Below are positions 31,164 to 41,772 of a DNA stretch of 64,000 nucleotides, piece by piece (position 1 is the first letter of the stretch; every line of letters begins with the position of its first letter). A program made the translations under genes and the position numbers. The notes under the pieces were generated by a model, which was given only the letters and a program-made list of their open reading frames with translations, made no database searches and had not been told where the DNA came from. The stretch covers positions 17,295,321 to 17,359,320 of the forward strand of contig NC_080548.1 in assembly GCF_028640845.1 (NCBI RefSeq), given 5' to 3'. The DNA is from Ahaetulla prasina. Taxonomy: Eukaryota > Chordata > Lepidosauria > Squamata > Colubridae.

Positions 31164-31623
31164 CCATGATGGTGAATCTATGGCACGCATGCCAGAAGTG
31201 GCACGCAGCGCCATCTCTCCGGGCACCAGAGCCATTGCCCATTGCTCTTCCAGGTTCCAATGCACCGGCCAGCTGGTCTTCATGCTCATGGGAGTGCTGG
31301 AAACAAGAAGAGCAGCTGCCGGGCACCCATACGTGCACTGGGCAGCTACTCTTCCAATTTCTGGCATGCGCATGCACATCAGCCATCTCGTCCTCCGATT
31401 TCGAGCATGCATGTGCACGCGAAGACCAGCTAGCCAGTGCACATGCACAGGCCAGAAATCGGAAGACCAGGTGGCCAGCGTGTATGTGCGCGCTGGAAAC
31501 TGGAAGAGCAGCCACCCGTCTTGCACATGCACACCAGGCAGCTGCTCTTCCGGTTTCCAGCACATATTCGTAAATGTGCGCTCCCGTTTCAGCACTCGGT
31601 ACCATAAAGGTTCGGCAACACTG
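31164..31623. mobile_element. hAT MITE, GGCACGC family
   Basis: Starts CCATGATGGTGAATC and ends GGTTCGGCAACACTG. Flanked by the exact 8-bp duplication CTATAGTG, inside the SINE tail. The interior is rich in GCATGCGC-like words. Several overlapping 140-residue frames on both strands are chance. Confidence 0.9.
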
Positions 31624-31658
31624 CTATAGTGAGTGCACTAAGATTATGGCATCTGGGC

Positions 31659-32164
31659 CGGGGTGAAATGCTCCCGGTTCGGACCGGATTGCCCGATCCG
31701 GTAGCGATGGCGTGCGGGTGGTTCAGAAAATCAGTAGCAAAAATCCCTGCCCCCCTCATGCCCAGCTGAGCTGCATGATCATCAGAGGTGTTTTTTTTTT
31801 TTACTTTTAAATCCATTTTTTCTTTGGCTGAAAAAATGCTTTTAAAAGTAAAAAAAAAGCCTCTGATGATCGCGCGACTCAGCTGGGATCAACAGAGGCT
31901 TTTAAAAGCATTTTTTCTACAACCTCTTTGGCCTAAGAGGTTGTTAAAAATGCTTTTAAAAGCTTCTGACGATCCCAGCTTAGTTGCCTGATCGTCAGAG
32001 GCTTTTAAAAGCATTTTTTGCAACGTCTTTGGCCGAAGAGGTTGTAGAAAAAAAGCTTTTAAAAGTAAAAAAAAAGTTGGCCTCGCCCACCCAGTCACAT
32101 TACACCGCCCCCACCAAGCCACGCCCACAGAAGCAGTAGTAACAAATTTTACATTTCACTGCTA
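31659..32164. mobile_element. hAT MITE, ACCGG family, long form with inverted modules
   Basis: Starts CGGGGTGAAATGCTCCCGG and ends ACATTTCACTGCTA. Flanks ATCTGGGC and ATTTGGGC match at 7 of 8. The interior has alternating inverted modules built on CTTTTAAAAGCATTTTTT, CAACCTCTTTGGCC and GATGATCCCAGCTGAG. Confidence 0.87.
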
Positions 32165-32169
32165 ATTTG

Positions 32170-32880
32170 GGCCTATTACTTCCTGGCAAATACATAGAAG
32201 GGAAAGAAATGGAAGCAGTGACAGATTTAATTTTCCTGGCCTCCAAGATCCCTGCAGACAGTGACTGCAGCCATGACATTAAAAGAAGCTTGCTCCTTGG
32301 GAGGAAAGCAATGGTAAACTTAGACAGCATATTTAAAAAGCAGAGAGATCACCTGGCCGACAAATGTCGGTATAGTCAAAGCTACGTTTTTTCCCAGTAG
32401 CAATGTATAGCTGTGAGAGTTGGGCCTAAAGAAGGATGAAACCCCAAAGAATGGATTCTCTCAAATTGTGGGGTTGGAAGAGACTCTTGAGAATCTCCTG
32501 AACTGCAGCGAGATTGGATCAGTCAATCCTAAAGGAAATCCACCCTGACTGTTTTTTTTTTATTTATTTATTTTATTTGCATTTATATCCCGCCCTCAGG
32601 GCGGCTTACACTATGTCAAGCAATAGTCTTCATCCATTTGTATATTATATACAAAGTCAACTTATTGTCCCCAACAATCTGGGTCCTCATTTTACCTACC
32701 TTATAAAGGATGGAAGGCTGAGTCAACCTTGGGCCTGGTGGGACTTGAACCTGCAGTAATTGCAAGCAGCTGCTGTTAATAACAGACTGCATTAGTCTGT
32801 TGAGCCACCAGAGGTTCTTTGGAAAGGCAGACCCTGAGGCTGAAGCTCAAACACTTTGGCCATCTAATGAGAATAATAAA
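32170..32880 (+). mobile_element. Bov-B (RTE) LINE fragment, split by a SINE
   Basis: Recognisable Bov-B ORF2 C-terminal sequence: DCSHDIKRSLLLGRKAM and NLDSIFKKQRDHLADK in frame up to a TAG near 32400. The next blocks GGGTTGGAAGAGACTCTTG and CCTAAAGGAAATCCACCCTG follow. After the SINE it resumes TTCTTTGGAAAGGCAGACCC and CAAACACTTTGGCCATCTAA. Bov-B enzymes are the known partner of Sauria SINEs. This copy has stops and frameshifts and is dead. Confidence 0.9.
32549..32815 (-). mobile_element. tRNA-type SINE with L2-like tail, full length
   Basis: Minus strand: T-rich end, tail TATATCCCGCCCTCAGGGCG, middle TGGGTCCTCATTTTACCTAC, and head with GGTGGGACTTGAACCTGCAG (reversed B box) to TGAGCCACCAGAGG. 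Sits inside the Bov-B fragment. Confidence 0.92.
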
Positions 32881-33065
32881 TAAAATAACTCTCTAGTGTC
32901 ATTACTTTAGCTTCTCATTTTGCTAAGAAGCATATAACCAACTATGCGAATCATTCCCCTAATCAAACAGAGGTTGGTCAATGAGATTACAGTATTAAAT
33001 ATAAAATTATGTAAATTATTAGTGCCATAAAGGTGCCATTAGTGCCATAAAGAGTACTGTAAGGG

Positions 33066-33122
33066 ATATCTATCTATCTATCCATCCATCATTTATCATC
33101 TTTCTATCATCTATCTATCTGA

Positions 33123-33166
<44 letters not shown>

Positions 33167-33760
33167 TCATCCATCCATCCATTATCTATCATAATCTATC
33201 TATCATCTATTATCTATCTATTTGACTCTATCTATCTATCCATTCATCTATCATCTATCATCATTTATCTATCATCTATCATCCATCCATCATCTATTAT
33301 CTATCCATCTATCCATCTATCATCTATCATCTATCATCATTTATCTATCATTATCATCCATTCATCTATCCGTCTATCCGTCTATCATCTATCTCTATCT
33401 CTATCATCTATCATCTATCTCTATCATCTTTCTATCTATTCATCCATCCATCCATTATTTATCATAATTACTATTATCTATCTATTTGACTCTATCTATC
33501 CATCCATCCATCCATCATCTATCCATCATCTATCTCTATCATCTATCCATCTATCATCTATCATCATTTATCTATCATCTATCATCCATCCATCTATCAT
33601 CTATCATCTATCTCTATCATCTATCATCTATCTATCTATCTATCTATCCATCCATCCATCCATCCATCCATCCATCATCTATCATCACCTATATCTATCA
33701 TCTACCATATATCTATCCTATCAATCCATCCATCCATCCGTCCATCATCTATCATCTACC

Positions 33761-33808
<48 letters not shown>
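33066..33808. repeat. Bkm-like (GATA)n array 1
   Basis: About 740 bases of ATCT (GATA on the other strand) with CATC and ATCC variants, ending in a clean (ATCT)n run. Resembles the banded krait minor (Bkm) satellite of snakes. All frames here are artefacts. Confidence 0.95.
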
Positions 33809-33809
<1 letters not shown>

Positions 33810-35402
33810 CTTTTTGACAGCCAGTTGCTTAGGAAAAGAGGGTAAAAAGGTTTCAAGGGTCTCCTTATGGTGGACTTTTCCTGATTCACTTGTCACTGAA
33901 CCATAAACCAACTGCACAGGTTGGGTTGGCATAAGGCAAGTTGGCACGTTTGCGACTTGCCTTTCAAATCCTGCCGTACCACTTCTGCTGAAGGCTTTCT
34001 TTCTCCTTCTGACCAGCTGAGCCCCCTCCTGCGTCATCTGAATGGGTAGAGACGCTAAAGCAAGCAAATAAAGCACTTATTCCAAGGAGGCTTCAAACTG
34101 CTGACAGCAGAAAGCGGTTGCTGAAGAGGCTGACTTCCAGCCCTGCTCTCGAATTTAATGTGCCCCCTGTGATCACCACCTGAGTCAAGGGAGATCTTAG
34201 CTGTGATTGCATTCTGCTGTTTTGGGCATCTCAACAAATGAGGCAGAACTCTCAAGCTCAAATCTTTCTCTTGTTTCTTCTTCTCTCCAATAATCAACCT
34301 TGCCAGTCAAGGCTAACGTTGCTTCTATTCTGCTGGAATTATTATGGGCGCAAAACCTGAACCAATTATGTGTGTGTGTGTGTGTGTGTGTGCGTTTATA
34401 ATAAAATATGAAAGCGAGAATGAGAGAGAGAATGCTACAGTGGAAAATGAGGGAGACTTTAGTATTCCTGGGGATAGAATTGGTGGAAGGTCAAAGCAAA
34501 AAGCACTGATGGGAATGAACGGGTGCATTGACTTTATTAGAAGATAAAGCCCGATTGGATTAAACTTATAAGCAAGCAAGATATTATATGGAATGATGAA
34601 GATTCCATTTTTCTCCTTTCTACAAGGAGCTCTTCATGTGTCTTATTTTGAAATGCCCACCTAGGTGCCTTATCCAGTCAACTTTGCAGGACTGAACATA
34701 GTTAACATTTGAATGAGTAATCATCAAGAAATCTAACACCTATAGATTGAAGAGAAAAAAAAAGATCCAGGTTGCAATGGTGAGTTATTTCCACACTTTT
34801 GCAAGGAAAGTGTTACATGGCCCTTACGACTTCTTCTTGTCACAGAAGATGATTCATTAAGTGTGAATCAGGAGAAATTCCTTCTCTTGTTTTACCATGC
34901 AACTGTCTTCAGTCAGTTTTATTCATCAGGGGGGTGAGTGGGTTAGGTTTATCAGTTCCTTCCATAGTTCAAGGAACTTCCTTCCCTCCCTCTTTTATGT
35001 ATTTATGTTATTTATATTGCACCAATCTCAAACACATGACTCCGGACCGCTTTCAAGATGAAAACAAACACAAATCTACCAGACATAACTCCCTGGTGCC
35101 CACGGATAAACCAGGACCCGTTCACCATCAGTAATAACAGAACGCAACTTCTTACCTGCCTCAAATGTCTGGGAGATACAGTGAGGTCTTCAACACCTTA
35201 TGAAAAGCTAGCAGCCCTCGGGATGTCCCTAAGGCAGGTGTATAATGAAAATGCAGCATTCCTTTTCAAATTAGTAAGCAATGCAGTTGGTTCCATCCTG
35301 TAAAAAAAACCATATCAAACTGCAAGAGGAAAAAACTAGTAACACATTCATCTCCAAGGTGTGTTAGAACAATGCAAGGCCCCCGCCTTCAATACACATT
35401 TA
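33809..35402. other. Unique non-coding DNA
   Basis: About 1.6 kb without recognised transposons except a (TG)n run at 34367-34393. An 81-residue frame at 35058-35303 has no recognised domain; not called as a gene. Confidence 0.5.
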
Positions 35403-36022
35403 CAGATAGTCCTCAATTTATGACCTCAATTGTGCCCAATATTTCTGTTATTAAGTGAGTTTTGCCCCATTGTATGACCTTTCTTGCCACAGTTGTTAAG
35501 TGAATGACTGCAGTTGATAAGTTAGTAATCTGGTTGTTAAGTGAATAGCAATAGCACTTAGACTTATATACCGCTTCACAGTGCTTTACAGCCCTCTAAG
35601 TGGTTTACACAGTCAGCCTATTGCCCCCAACAATCTAGGTCCTCATTTTACCGACCTTGGAAGGATGGAAGGCTGAGTCAACCTTGAGCCTGGTGAGATT
35701 TGAACTGCCAAATTGCAGGCAGCCAGCAATTAGCAGAAGTAGCCTGCAGTACTGCACTCTAACTACTGCGCCCACCGTGGCTGAGAATCTGGCTTCCCCA
35801 TTGACTTTGCTTGTCAGAAAGTCGCAAAAGGCAATCACATGACCTGGGGACACAGCAACAATGATAAATACGAACCAATGGCCAAGCATCTGAATTTTAA
35901 TGACACAATCATGGAGGAGGCTGCAAAAGTCGTAACTGTGAAAAACAATCATGTCGCTTTTTCAGTGTCATTGTAACTTTGAACGGTCATTAAACGAACC
36001 GGTGTAAGTCGAAGACTACCTC
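35403..36022. mobile_element. GTAGTCCTCGAC-type MITE, split by a SINE
   Basis: Left end CAGATAGTCCTCAATTTATG after TA, right end TGTAAGTCGAAGACTACCTC before TA. Colinear with 19486-19880 apart from the SINE at 35546-35783. Confidence 0.88.
35546..35783 (-). mobile_element. tRNA-type SINE, tRNA/L2 subfamily 2
   Basis: Minus strand: TAGCAATAGCACTTAGACTT tail, GGAAGGCTGAGTCAACC middle, head with GAGATTTGAACTGCC to CGCCCACCGTGG. Same subfamily as 30385 and 42983. Confidence 0.88.
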
Positions 36023-36203
36023 TATAGGCTGTATGTGCTGAATTGGGCATACATGAATTAGGTGACCATGATGCCAAGCAATGTATATATGAGTCCCATT
36101 CCAATCTTTGTGCGCGTGTGTGAAAGGAAGGGATGTCAGTAGGAAAACAGAAACCAGCAATGAAGGCTGTTTTCAAAAGAAAACAGTCAAAAGAAGGATA
36201 AAC
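36023..36203. other. Unique non-coding DNA
   Basis: Short single-copy stretch; nothing recognised. Confidence 0.4.
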
Positions 36204-36660
36204 CAGGGATGAAATGCTCCCGGTTCGGACCGGATCAGCCAATCCGGTAGCAATGGCAGTGGTTGGTTTGGAGAACCGGTAGCAAAAATCCCGGGTCCCC
36301 CTGCCAATGCCCATCCAATCGCCTGGTTGCCAAGTTGTCTGCTTGCCCGCTTCTTTTAAAAAATGCTTTTAAAAGTTTTTAAAAAAAGCTCTGACAACCA
36401 CAGCTGAGACACGCGATCGTCAGAGCCTTTTTTTTTTAACTTTTAAAAGCATTTTTTTACAACCTATTCAGCTAAAGAGGTTGTCTAAAAATGCTTCTAA
36501 AAGGTTAAAAAAAAACCTCTGATGATCACAGCTGAGCTGCGCGATAAAGCCTTTTTTTTTACTTTCAAAAGCATTTTTACAACCTATTCGGCCAAATGGG
36601 TTGTAATAAAATGTTTTTAAAAGCAAAAAAAAGAAAGATCACGCACCACAGCTGATCACA
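36204..36660. mobile_element. hAT MITE, ACCGG family, long form
   Basis: Starts CAGGGATGAAATGCTCCCGG and has the same inverted modules as 31659-32164 (AAAATGCTTTTAAAAG, CAACCTATTCAGCTAAAGAG, GATCACAGCTGAG). The right end is not clear, so the target duplication cannot be checked. Confidence 0.75.
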
Positions 36661-37255
36661 CCTCCACACACACACCCCGCACATGCTGTTCTATTTACCC
36701 CATGCCTTCTTTTGGTGTGCACTGTGCGTGCGCACCTTGCCTTTGGTGAGTGGTGCGTACTGTGCATTGGGAAGCATTGGGGAATTATATTATCTGATGC
36801 AGCTCAGAAAGCAACCGAGACACGGAACTGCATCTCCTGAGGTTTGTTTCTTTGAATTGAAACCTTCCAGCTCAGTTCAGGAGAAGCATCATTGATCGCG
36901 TGAACGATAACGATGACATAACACCTTCACTGCCCTCAAAGACTACAGATCCAGGAGACTGGTGATGGTTATGCTAATCTAATCTTTTCGCAATATACAC
37001 TCAGAAATGACATTTCATTTATGCGTCTAACATACGTTGTTTCCACAAGGAATTTCTTAAATAGATTTTTTTTTTCATTCTGCACACTCCTGATTCTGTG
37101 AAATAGCTATATATTTCTCTATTTCTCCTTGCCAAGACAAGAGACGCTGATGAAATTGTCACATGTTGTTGAATAAATTGTCCGTGAAACTCTTGATGTT
37201 ATATTAGAGATTAGAGAATGGACTTGCAATATTATTTGCAAGCCATTCTCTAACC
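36661..37255. other. Unique non-coding DNA
   Basis: No repeat recognised. Contains a small inverted pair (AGAGAATGGACTTGCAA / TTGCAAGCCATTCTCT) at 37212-37251. Confidence 0.5.
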
Positions 37256-37646
37256 CAGTGGTCACCAACTTTTTTGACCTCAAGGACCACTAAATTCATA
37301 ATTTTCAATCCCGCGGACCACTCATATGATCTGCCTAATGACCGACTGGGTGGGCGTGGCTAAGTGGTCATGTGACTGGGTGGGCATGGCCAACTCCATG
37401 ACATTTATGTCAAGGGGCACCTCGCCAGCCTCTACTCGCCCCTCCCTTCCCAGCCACTCCTCATCTGCCCGCTCGGGCTCCTTAGGTAGCAGTTGTTGGA
37501 GCTAAGCAGCCACCATGAGAAAGAATCCATAGTTTGAGGACTCCTGATTTAGTGCAATATAAAAAATGCAAGTAATTTTTCTGAGGACCACCAAAATTTT
37601 CTCGCGGGCCATCAGTGGTCCACGGACCAGCAGTTGGTGACCGCTG
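37256..37646 (+). mobile_element. hAT-type element, deletion derivative without the coding segment
   Basis: 391 bp, flanked by the exact 8-bp duplication CTCTAACC. Same outer parts as 3412-4179, but CACCATGAGAAAGAA jumps directly to TCCATAGTTTGAGGAC, removing nearly all of the coiled-coil segment. It retains both edges of the segment, so it derives from the long form. Confidence 0.92.
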
Positions 37647-38077
37647 CTCTAACCTACACGTTTTTCATCTGGTCTGAGAAAGCATACAAGATGTCAAACT
37701 GGATTAGAAAGAGAAGGGGGCTAAAATTAGACTCCCTCCTTCCCTTCATCCTTACCTCTTTCTCTAGGGTTCATAAAAGCGGGCTATTTTTGCCCCCTTG
37801 GCTTCCAGAGTCTTGGAGGAATGAATGGATTTTATGCAAAGCTTTTGCTTTTAGACATGAAACATTCCAGATCCCACACAGAAGCCAAAAACTGTGTAAC
37901 TGCAGTGAAAATAAAAATGAAGCAAGCAGCAGAAGATAGCAATATGACCAAGTTCTTTAAAAAAAAAAGGAAATATGTGTTTTTGTAATATTGCTGATGA
38001 TTGATCATAAATAAAGAAAAGGAACATGCAACTTCATTACATATACTAAATGAAGTAATGTATGTTCAGATCAGAAT
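37647..38077. other. Unique non-coding DNA
   Basis: A 101-residue frame (37634-37939) starts inside the hAT end and has no recognised domain; not called. Confidence 0.45.
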
Positions 38078-38397
38078 TATCTACCTATCTATCTATCTAT
38101 CTATCCATCCATCCATCCATCCATCCATCCATCCATCCATCCATCCATCCATCCATCCATCTATCCAGCCAGCCAGCCATCTAGCCATCTAGCCATATAT
38201 CTATCCATCTATCTGTCTGTCTGTCTATCCATCCATTTATCCAGCCAGCCAGCCATCTAGCCATCTAGCCATATATCTATCCATCTATCTGTCTGTCTGT
38301 CTATCCATCCATCCATCCATCTATCCAGCCAGCCAGCCAGCCATCTAGCTATCTATCTATCCATCTGTCTGTCTGTCTGTCTATCTGTCTATCTATC

Positions 38398-38453
<56 letters not shown>

Positions 38454-38496
38454 ATCATCTATCTATCTATCTATCTAGCCAGCCAGCCAGCCAGCT
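38078..38496. repeat. Bkm-like (GATA)n array 2 with higher-order structure
   Basis: ATCT and ATCC runs, with a larger unit (CCAGCCAGCCAGCCATCTAG...CTGTCTGTCTGTC) repeated about three times before a clean (ATCT)n end. Bkm-like. Confidence 0.95.
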
Positions 38497-38944
38497 AACC
38501 CCACTGAAAGGTATCAAGTAAGATGCAGACTATGTAAAGGATTTTCCCAGTCCTCCTTGATTATATGGCGAAACTATAGTTACTAAATATTGTTACCAAT
38601 GAATAACAGTAGACAGTGTTGAACTTAACAAAATATAAATTGATCTAGAAGATTAAGATTAGAATTGTGTTCAATTTGGGAATATCCTAACCCATCTAAA
38701 AACTACATCTGTTTGGAGAAGATAAAAATAAGTAAAATGTAATCATCCTTCCTCTTGCTCCTCCTTCTCTGAATCATCTAACAAGGTTGGGATTTAAATT
38801 TGGAACACCTAAAAAAGAAACTAAAGGAAGAATCAAGAATAAATTCTGCAAATCAATATCATCAAAGCAAAACTGAACATATTTTTAGCAGCGTCAAATG
38901 CTATCTAGGTACATTACTGTTATACAAAAGAAAAGGGTCTAGAT
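38497..38944. other. Unique non-coding DNA
   Basis: No repeat or gene recognised. Confidence 0.45.
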
Positions 38945-39016
38945 CAGTATTTCTCAACCTTGGCAACTTGAAGATGTGTGGACTTCAAATCCCAGAATTC
39001 CCCAGCCAGCAATTGC
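38945..39016. mobile_element. Half of a palindromic hAT-type MITE
   Basis: CAGTATTTCTCAACCTTGGC...GACTTCAAATCCCAGAATTC matches the left half of the 2910-3044 family; the right half is missing. Confidence 0.75.
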
Positions 39017-39120
39017 ACATAGACACATTGATGGAATACTGTGGGAGAAAATAATATAATATTGTGATTTACAAATTAAGGTTGACGGACCATTTGGGGG
39101 GTGGGTGGAGATTGGTTATT

Positions 39121-39385
39121 ATAGCTCTGGTGGCTCAACAGACTAAGTCTGTCTGTTATTAACACAGCTGCTTGCAATTACTGCAAGTTCAAGTCCCACC
39201 AGGCCCAAGGTTGACTCAGCCTTCCATCCTTTATAAGGTAGGTAAAATGAGGACCCAGATTGTTGGGGGCAATAAAAGTTGACTTTGTATATAAATATAC
39301 AAATAGGATGAAGACTATTGCTTAACACATTGTAAGCCGATCTGAGTCTTCGGAGAAGGGCAGGATATAAATTCAAATTAAAAAA
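39121..39385 (+). mobile_element. tRNA-type SINE with L2-like tail, full length
   Basis: Head GGTGGCTCAACAGACTAAGT, B-box-like GCAAGTTCAAGTCCC, middle GGTTGACTCAGCCTTCCATC, tail GAGTCTTCGGAGAAGGGC and AT-rich end. The tail resembles the L2 3' end (GAGTCCTTCGGGAGAAGGGC), which suggests L2-driven copying. Confidence 0.93.
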
Positions 39386-39660
39386 AATAGCTACTGCAAT
39401 TGTAGCTTTTCGTGCACTGCCTGAAGAATTCATGAAATATTTGGACCTGTTAAACTTGCTGGACTTTATATGATTAAATACTTGCAAAATATAACTTTAC
39501 TTGGTATAGCATGCATTTTACAGAGAGATGCAACTTAGAACCAAAGCAAAATTTCCTGACAGTGAGAACAATTAATCAGTGGAATGGCTTACCTCCTAAA
39601 GTTGTGGCTACTCCTTTTTAAGAAGAGATCGGACAGCCATTTGTCTGGAATAGCATAGGG

Positions 39661-41109
39661 CTGTGATGGCGAACCTATGGCACGTGTGCCACAGGTGGCA
39701 CGCAGAGCCCTCTCTGCAGGCACACCAGCCATCGCCTCAGCTCAGCTTCACTGCGCATTTGCATGCACCTCCCGCCGTTGATCTTCGGATCTCTGCCACG
39801 CAGATGCGGGGGGCATTCAGGGGACGCGTGTGCACAGGCACGGAGGGGAGGGGCACATGCGCAGGGACAGGATACATGCATCTATCATCCAAAAAGACCT
39901 TGATCATCTAACCACTTGGTCTAAAACTTGGCAACTCCAGATCTCAACCAGCAAATGCTCAGTCTTACATATTGGAAAAAAGAACCCGAACACTAAGTAC
40001 ATACTAGATGGACATTACCTTACAGATGACCCCCACCCCGTTAAAGACCTTGGAGTTTTCATGTCAAATGATCTAAGTGCCAAAGCCCACTGCAACTACA
40101 TAGCAAAAAAAGCTCTAAGAGTTGTAAACCTAATCCTGCGTAGCTTCTTTTCCAAAAACACCACACTACTAACCAGAGCATATAAAACATTTGCTAGACC
40201 AATTCTAGAATACAGCTCGCCTGTTTGGAACCCTCACCACATCTCTGACATCAATACAATTGAGCGAGTCCAGAAATATTTTACAAGAAGAGTTCTCCAC
40301 TCCTCTGAAAACAAAAAAATACCTTATCCCACCAGACTTGAAATCCTAGGCTTAGAAAACTTGGAACTCCGTCGCCTTCGACAAGACCTAAGTTTAACTC
40401 ATAGAATCATCTATTGTAATGTCCTTCCTGTTAAAGACTACTTCAGCTTTAATTGCAACAATACAAGAGCAACCAACAGATTTAAACTTAATGTTAACCG
40501 CTTTAATCTAGATTGCAGAAAATATGACTTCTGTAACAGAATCATCAGTGCTTGGAATACTTTACCTGACTCTGTGGTCTCTTCCCATAATCCTAAAAGC
40601 TTCAACCAAAAACTTTCTACTATTGACCTCACCCCATTCCTAAGAGGACCATAAGGGGCGTGCATAAGCGCACAAAAGTGCCTACCGTTCCTGTCCTAAT
40701 GTTTTTTCTTCTTCTTCCTATATATATATTGGTGCTTATACCTCCTAATATTTACTCATATATATGTTTATATACTATATAATCCTTTTTATATGATGTT
40801 GTGACAAAAATAAATAAATAAATAAATAAAAATAAAATAAAATAAACATGCAAGGGGACGCACGCATTGCATTTCGGGGGGGGGTTCGCATGCACGTGCC
40901 CCCTGCGCCCTGTTTTGAGCCTGAAAGTCCACCTGCCCCAACCTGGAAGCTAAAATGGGGAGGGGGGCACAAGCGTGGGGGAGGTGCACATATGCATGGG
41001 TGGGGCACATGTGCAGGGGTGCTCACATTGCATTTTGGGGGTTTGGGCACGCATGCGTGCATTTACATGCACTTTGGGCACTCAGCACCAAAAGGGTAAA
41101 CCATCCCTG
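39661..41109. mobile_element. hAT MITE, GGCACGC family, split by a LINE
   Basis: Ends CTGTGATGGCGAACC and GGTAAACCATCCCTG, flanked by the exact 8-bp duplication GCATAGGG. About 480 bp of its own sequence, interrupted by the LINE at 39881-40845. Confidence 0.93.
39881..40845 (+). mobile_element. Jockey-like LINE, 5'-truncated, open C-terminal frame
   Basis: Flanked by ACATGCA (39874-39880 and 40846-40852). The frame runs from the truncation point to TAA at 40652-40654 without a stop. It decodes DLDHLTTWSKTWQLQISTSK, PVKDLGVFMSNDLSAKAHC, IERVQKYFTRRVLHSSEN and NRIISAWNTLPDSVV. These are the thumb and C-terminal part of a CR1/jockey-group reverse transcriptase; the catalytic core is missing. 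The 3' UTR ends in an AAAT repeat. Near-identical to 52900-53810. Confidence 0.92.
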
Positions 41110-41185
41110 GCATAGGGTCTCCTGCTTGAGCAGGGGTTGGACTAGAAAACCTTCAAAGGCCCTCCCAGCCCTAGGATTCTACGTT

Positions 41186-41772
41186 CTACAGTAATACCTG
41201 TAAAGTCATCGACCAATTGATGTCAACACCCTGTCTATCAGATGGGGATATTCATTTGGACAAATAGAATAATCATATATATTATTTTGTAACGTTGGCA
41301 GCAAATTAAGGGAAAACCTTCATTTATCTCATGCTTGTGATGAGGCCTCTACTGAAAAATGAAATTATTCACTAATGCTTCATATCAGATTTACTGTTTG
41401 CTTCCAGACAAGCAATCAGTGCACATTTCTCCCCCACCCCTTAAGCAGCTTCATAATTAACACTCTCATCTCCCCTCTGTTTCCATCATGATTTACATTT
41501 TCAGTCACTTCTGGAGCTCTTGGGTGCTTTCGTATACTCACTGCCTGAAGGAGGGGGAAAATGTTATTCTTTCCCAGTCCCTCCCTTCCTCTCTTGCCCC
41601 CGCCATGCAAAGTGGGAATTTAGAGTTTGAACAATTCCTGATGATAACTGTTTATCTCAACCGATCAATCAGTATACGGAGTGTTGGTTTCGCCTCGCCA
41701 GCCCCCATCATTATACATCTTCTCTACAGTGATATCTCCCACAAATATCCCTCTTCACGAATTTGCAGGAAT
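41186..41772. other. Unique non-coding DNA
   Basis: Mixed-composition single-copy DNA; nothing recognised. Confidence 0.45.

Larger units (their letters stand above)
39523..41185 (+). mobile_element. CR1 LINE 3' end, split by a hAT
   Basis: CAACTTAGAACCAAAGCAAA to TTTGTCTGGAATAGCATAGG. After the hAT it resumes GCATAGGGTCTCCTGCTTGA and GGTTGGACTAGAAAACCTTC. Confidence 0.92.

Noticed and set aside
31035..31629. Five frames of 146-186 residues on both strands
   Set aside because: They lie within a CpG/GCATG-rich hAT MITE and a flanking SINE tail; overlapping frames on both strands are a composition effect.
33066..33808. CRISPR array
   Set aside because: Four-base tandem units without unique spacers in a eukaryotic repeat context.
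33222..33845. Frames of Ile/His/Leu/Ser repeats
   Set aside because: Translation of the ATCT/ATCC array.
35058..35303. 81-residue frame in unique DNA
   Set aside because: Same reasons; no homology recognised.
39121..39200. tRNA gene
   Set aside because: A- and B-box-like words are present but the cloverleaf is degraded and the sequence continues into the SINE body.
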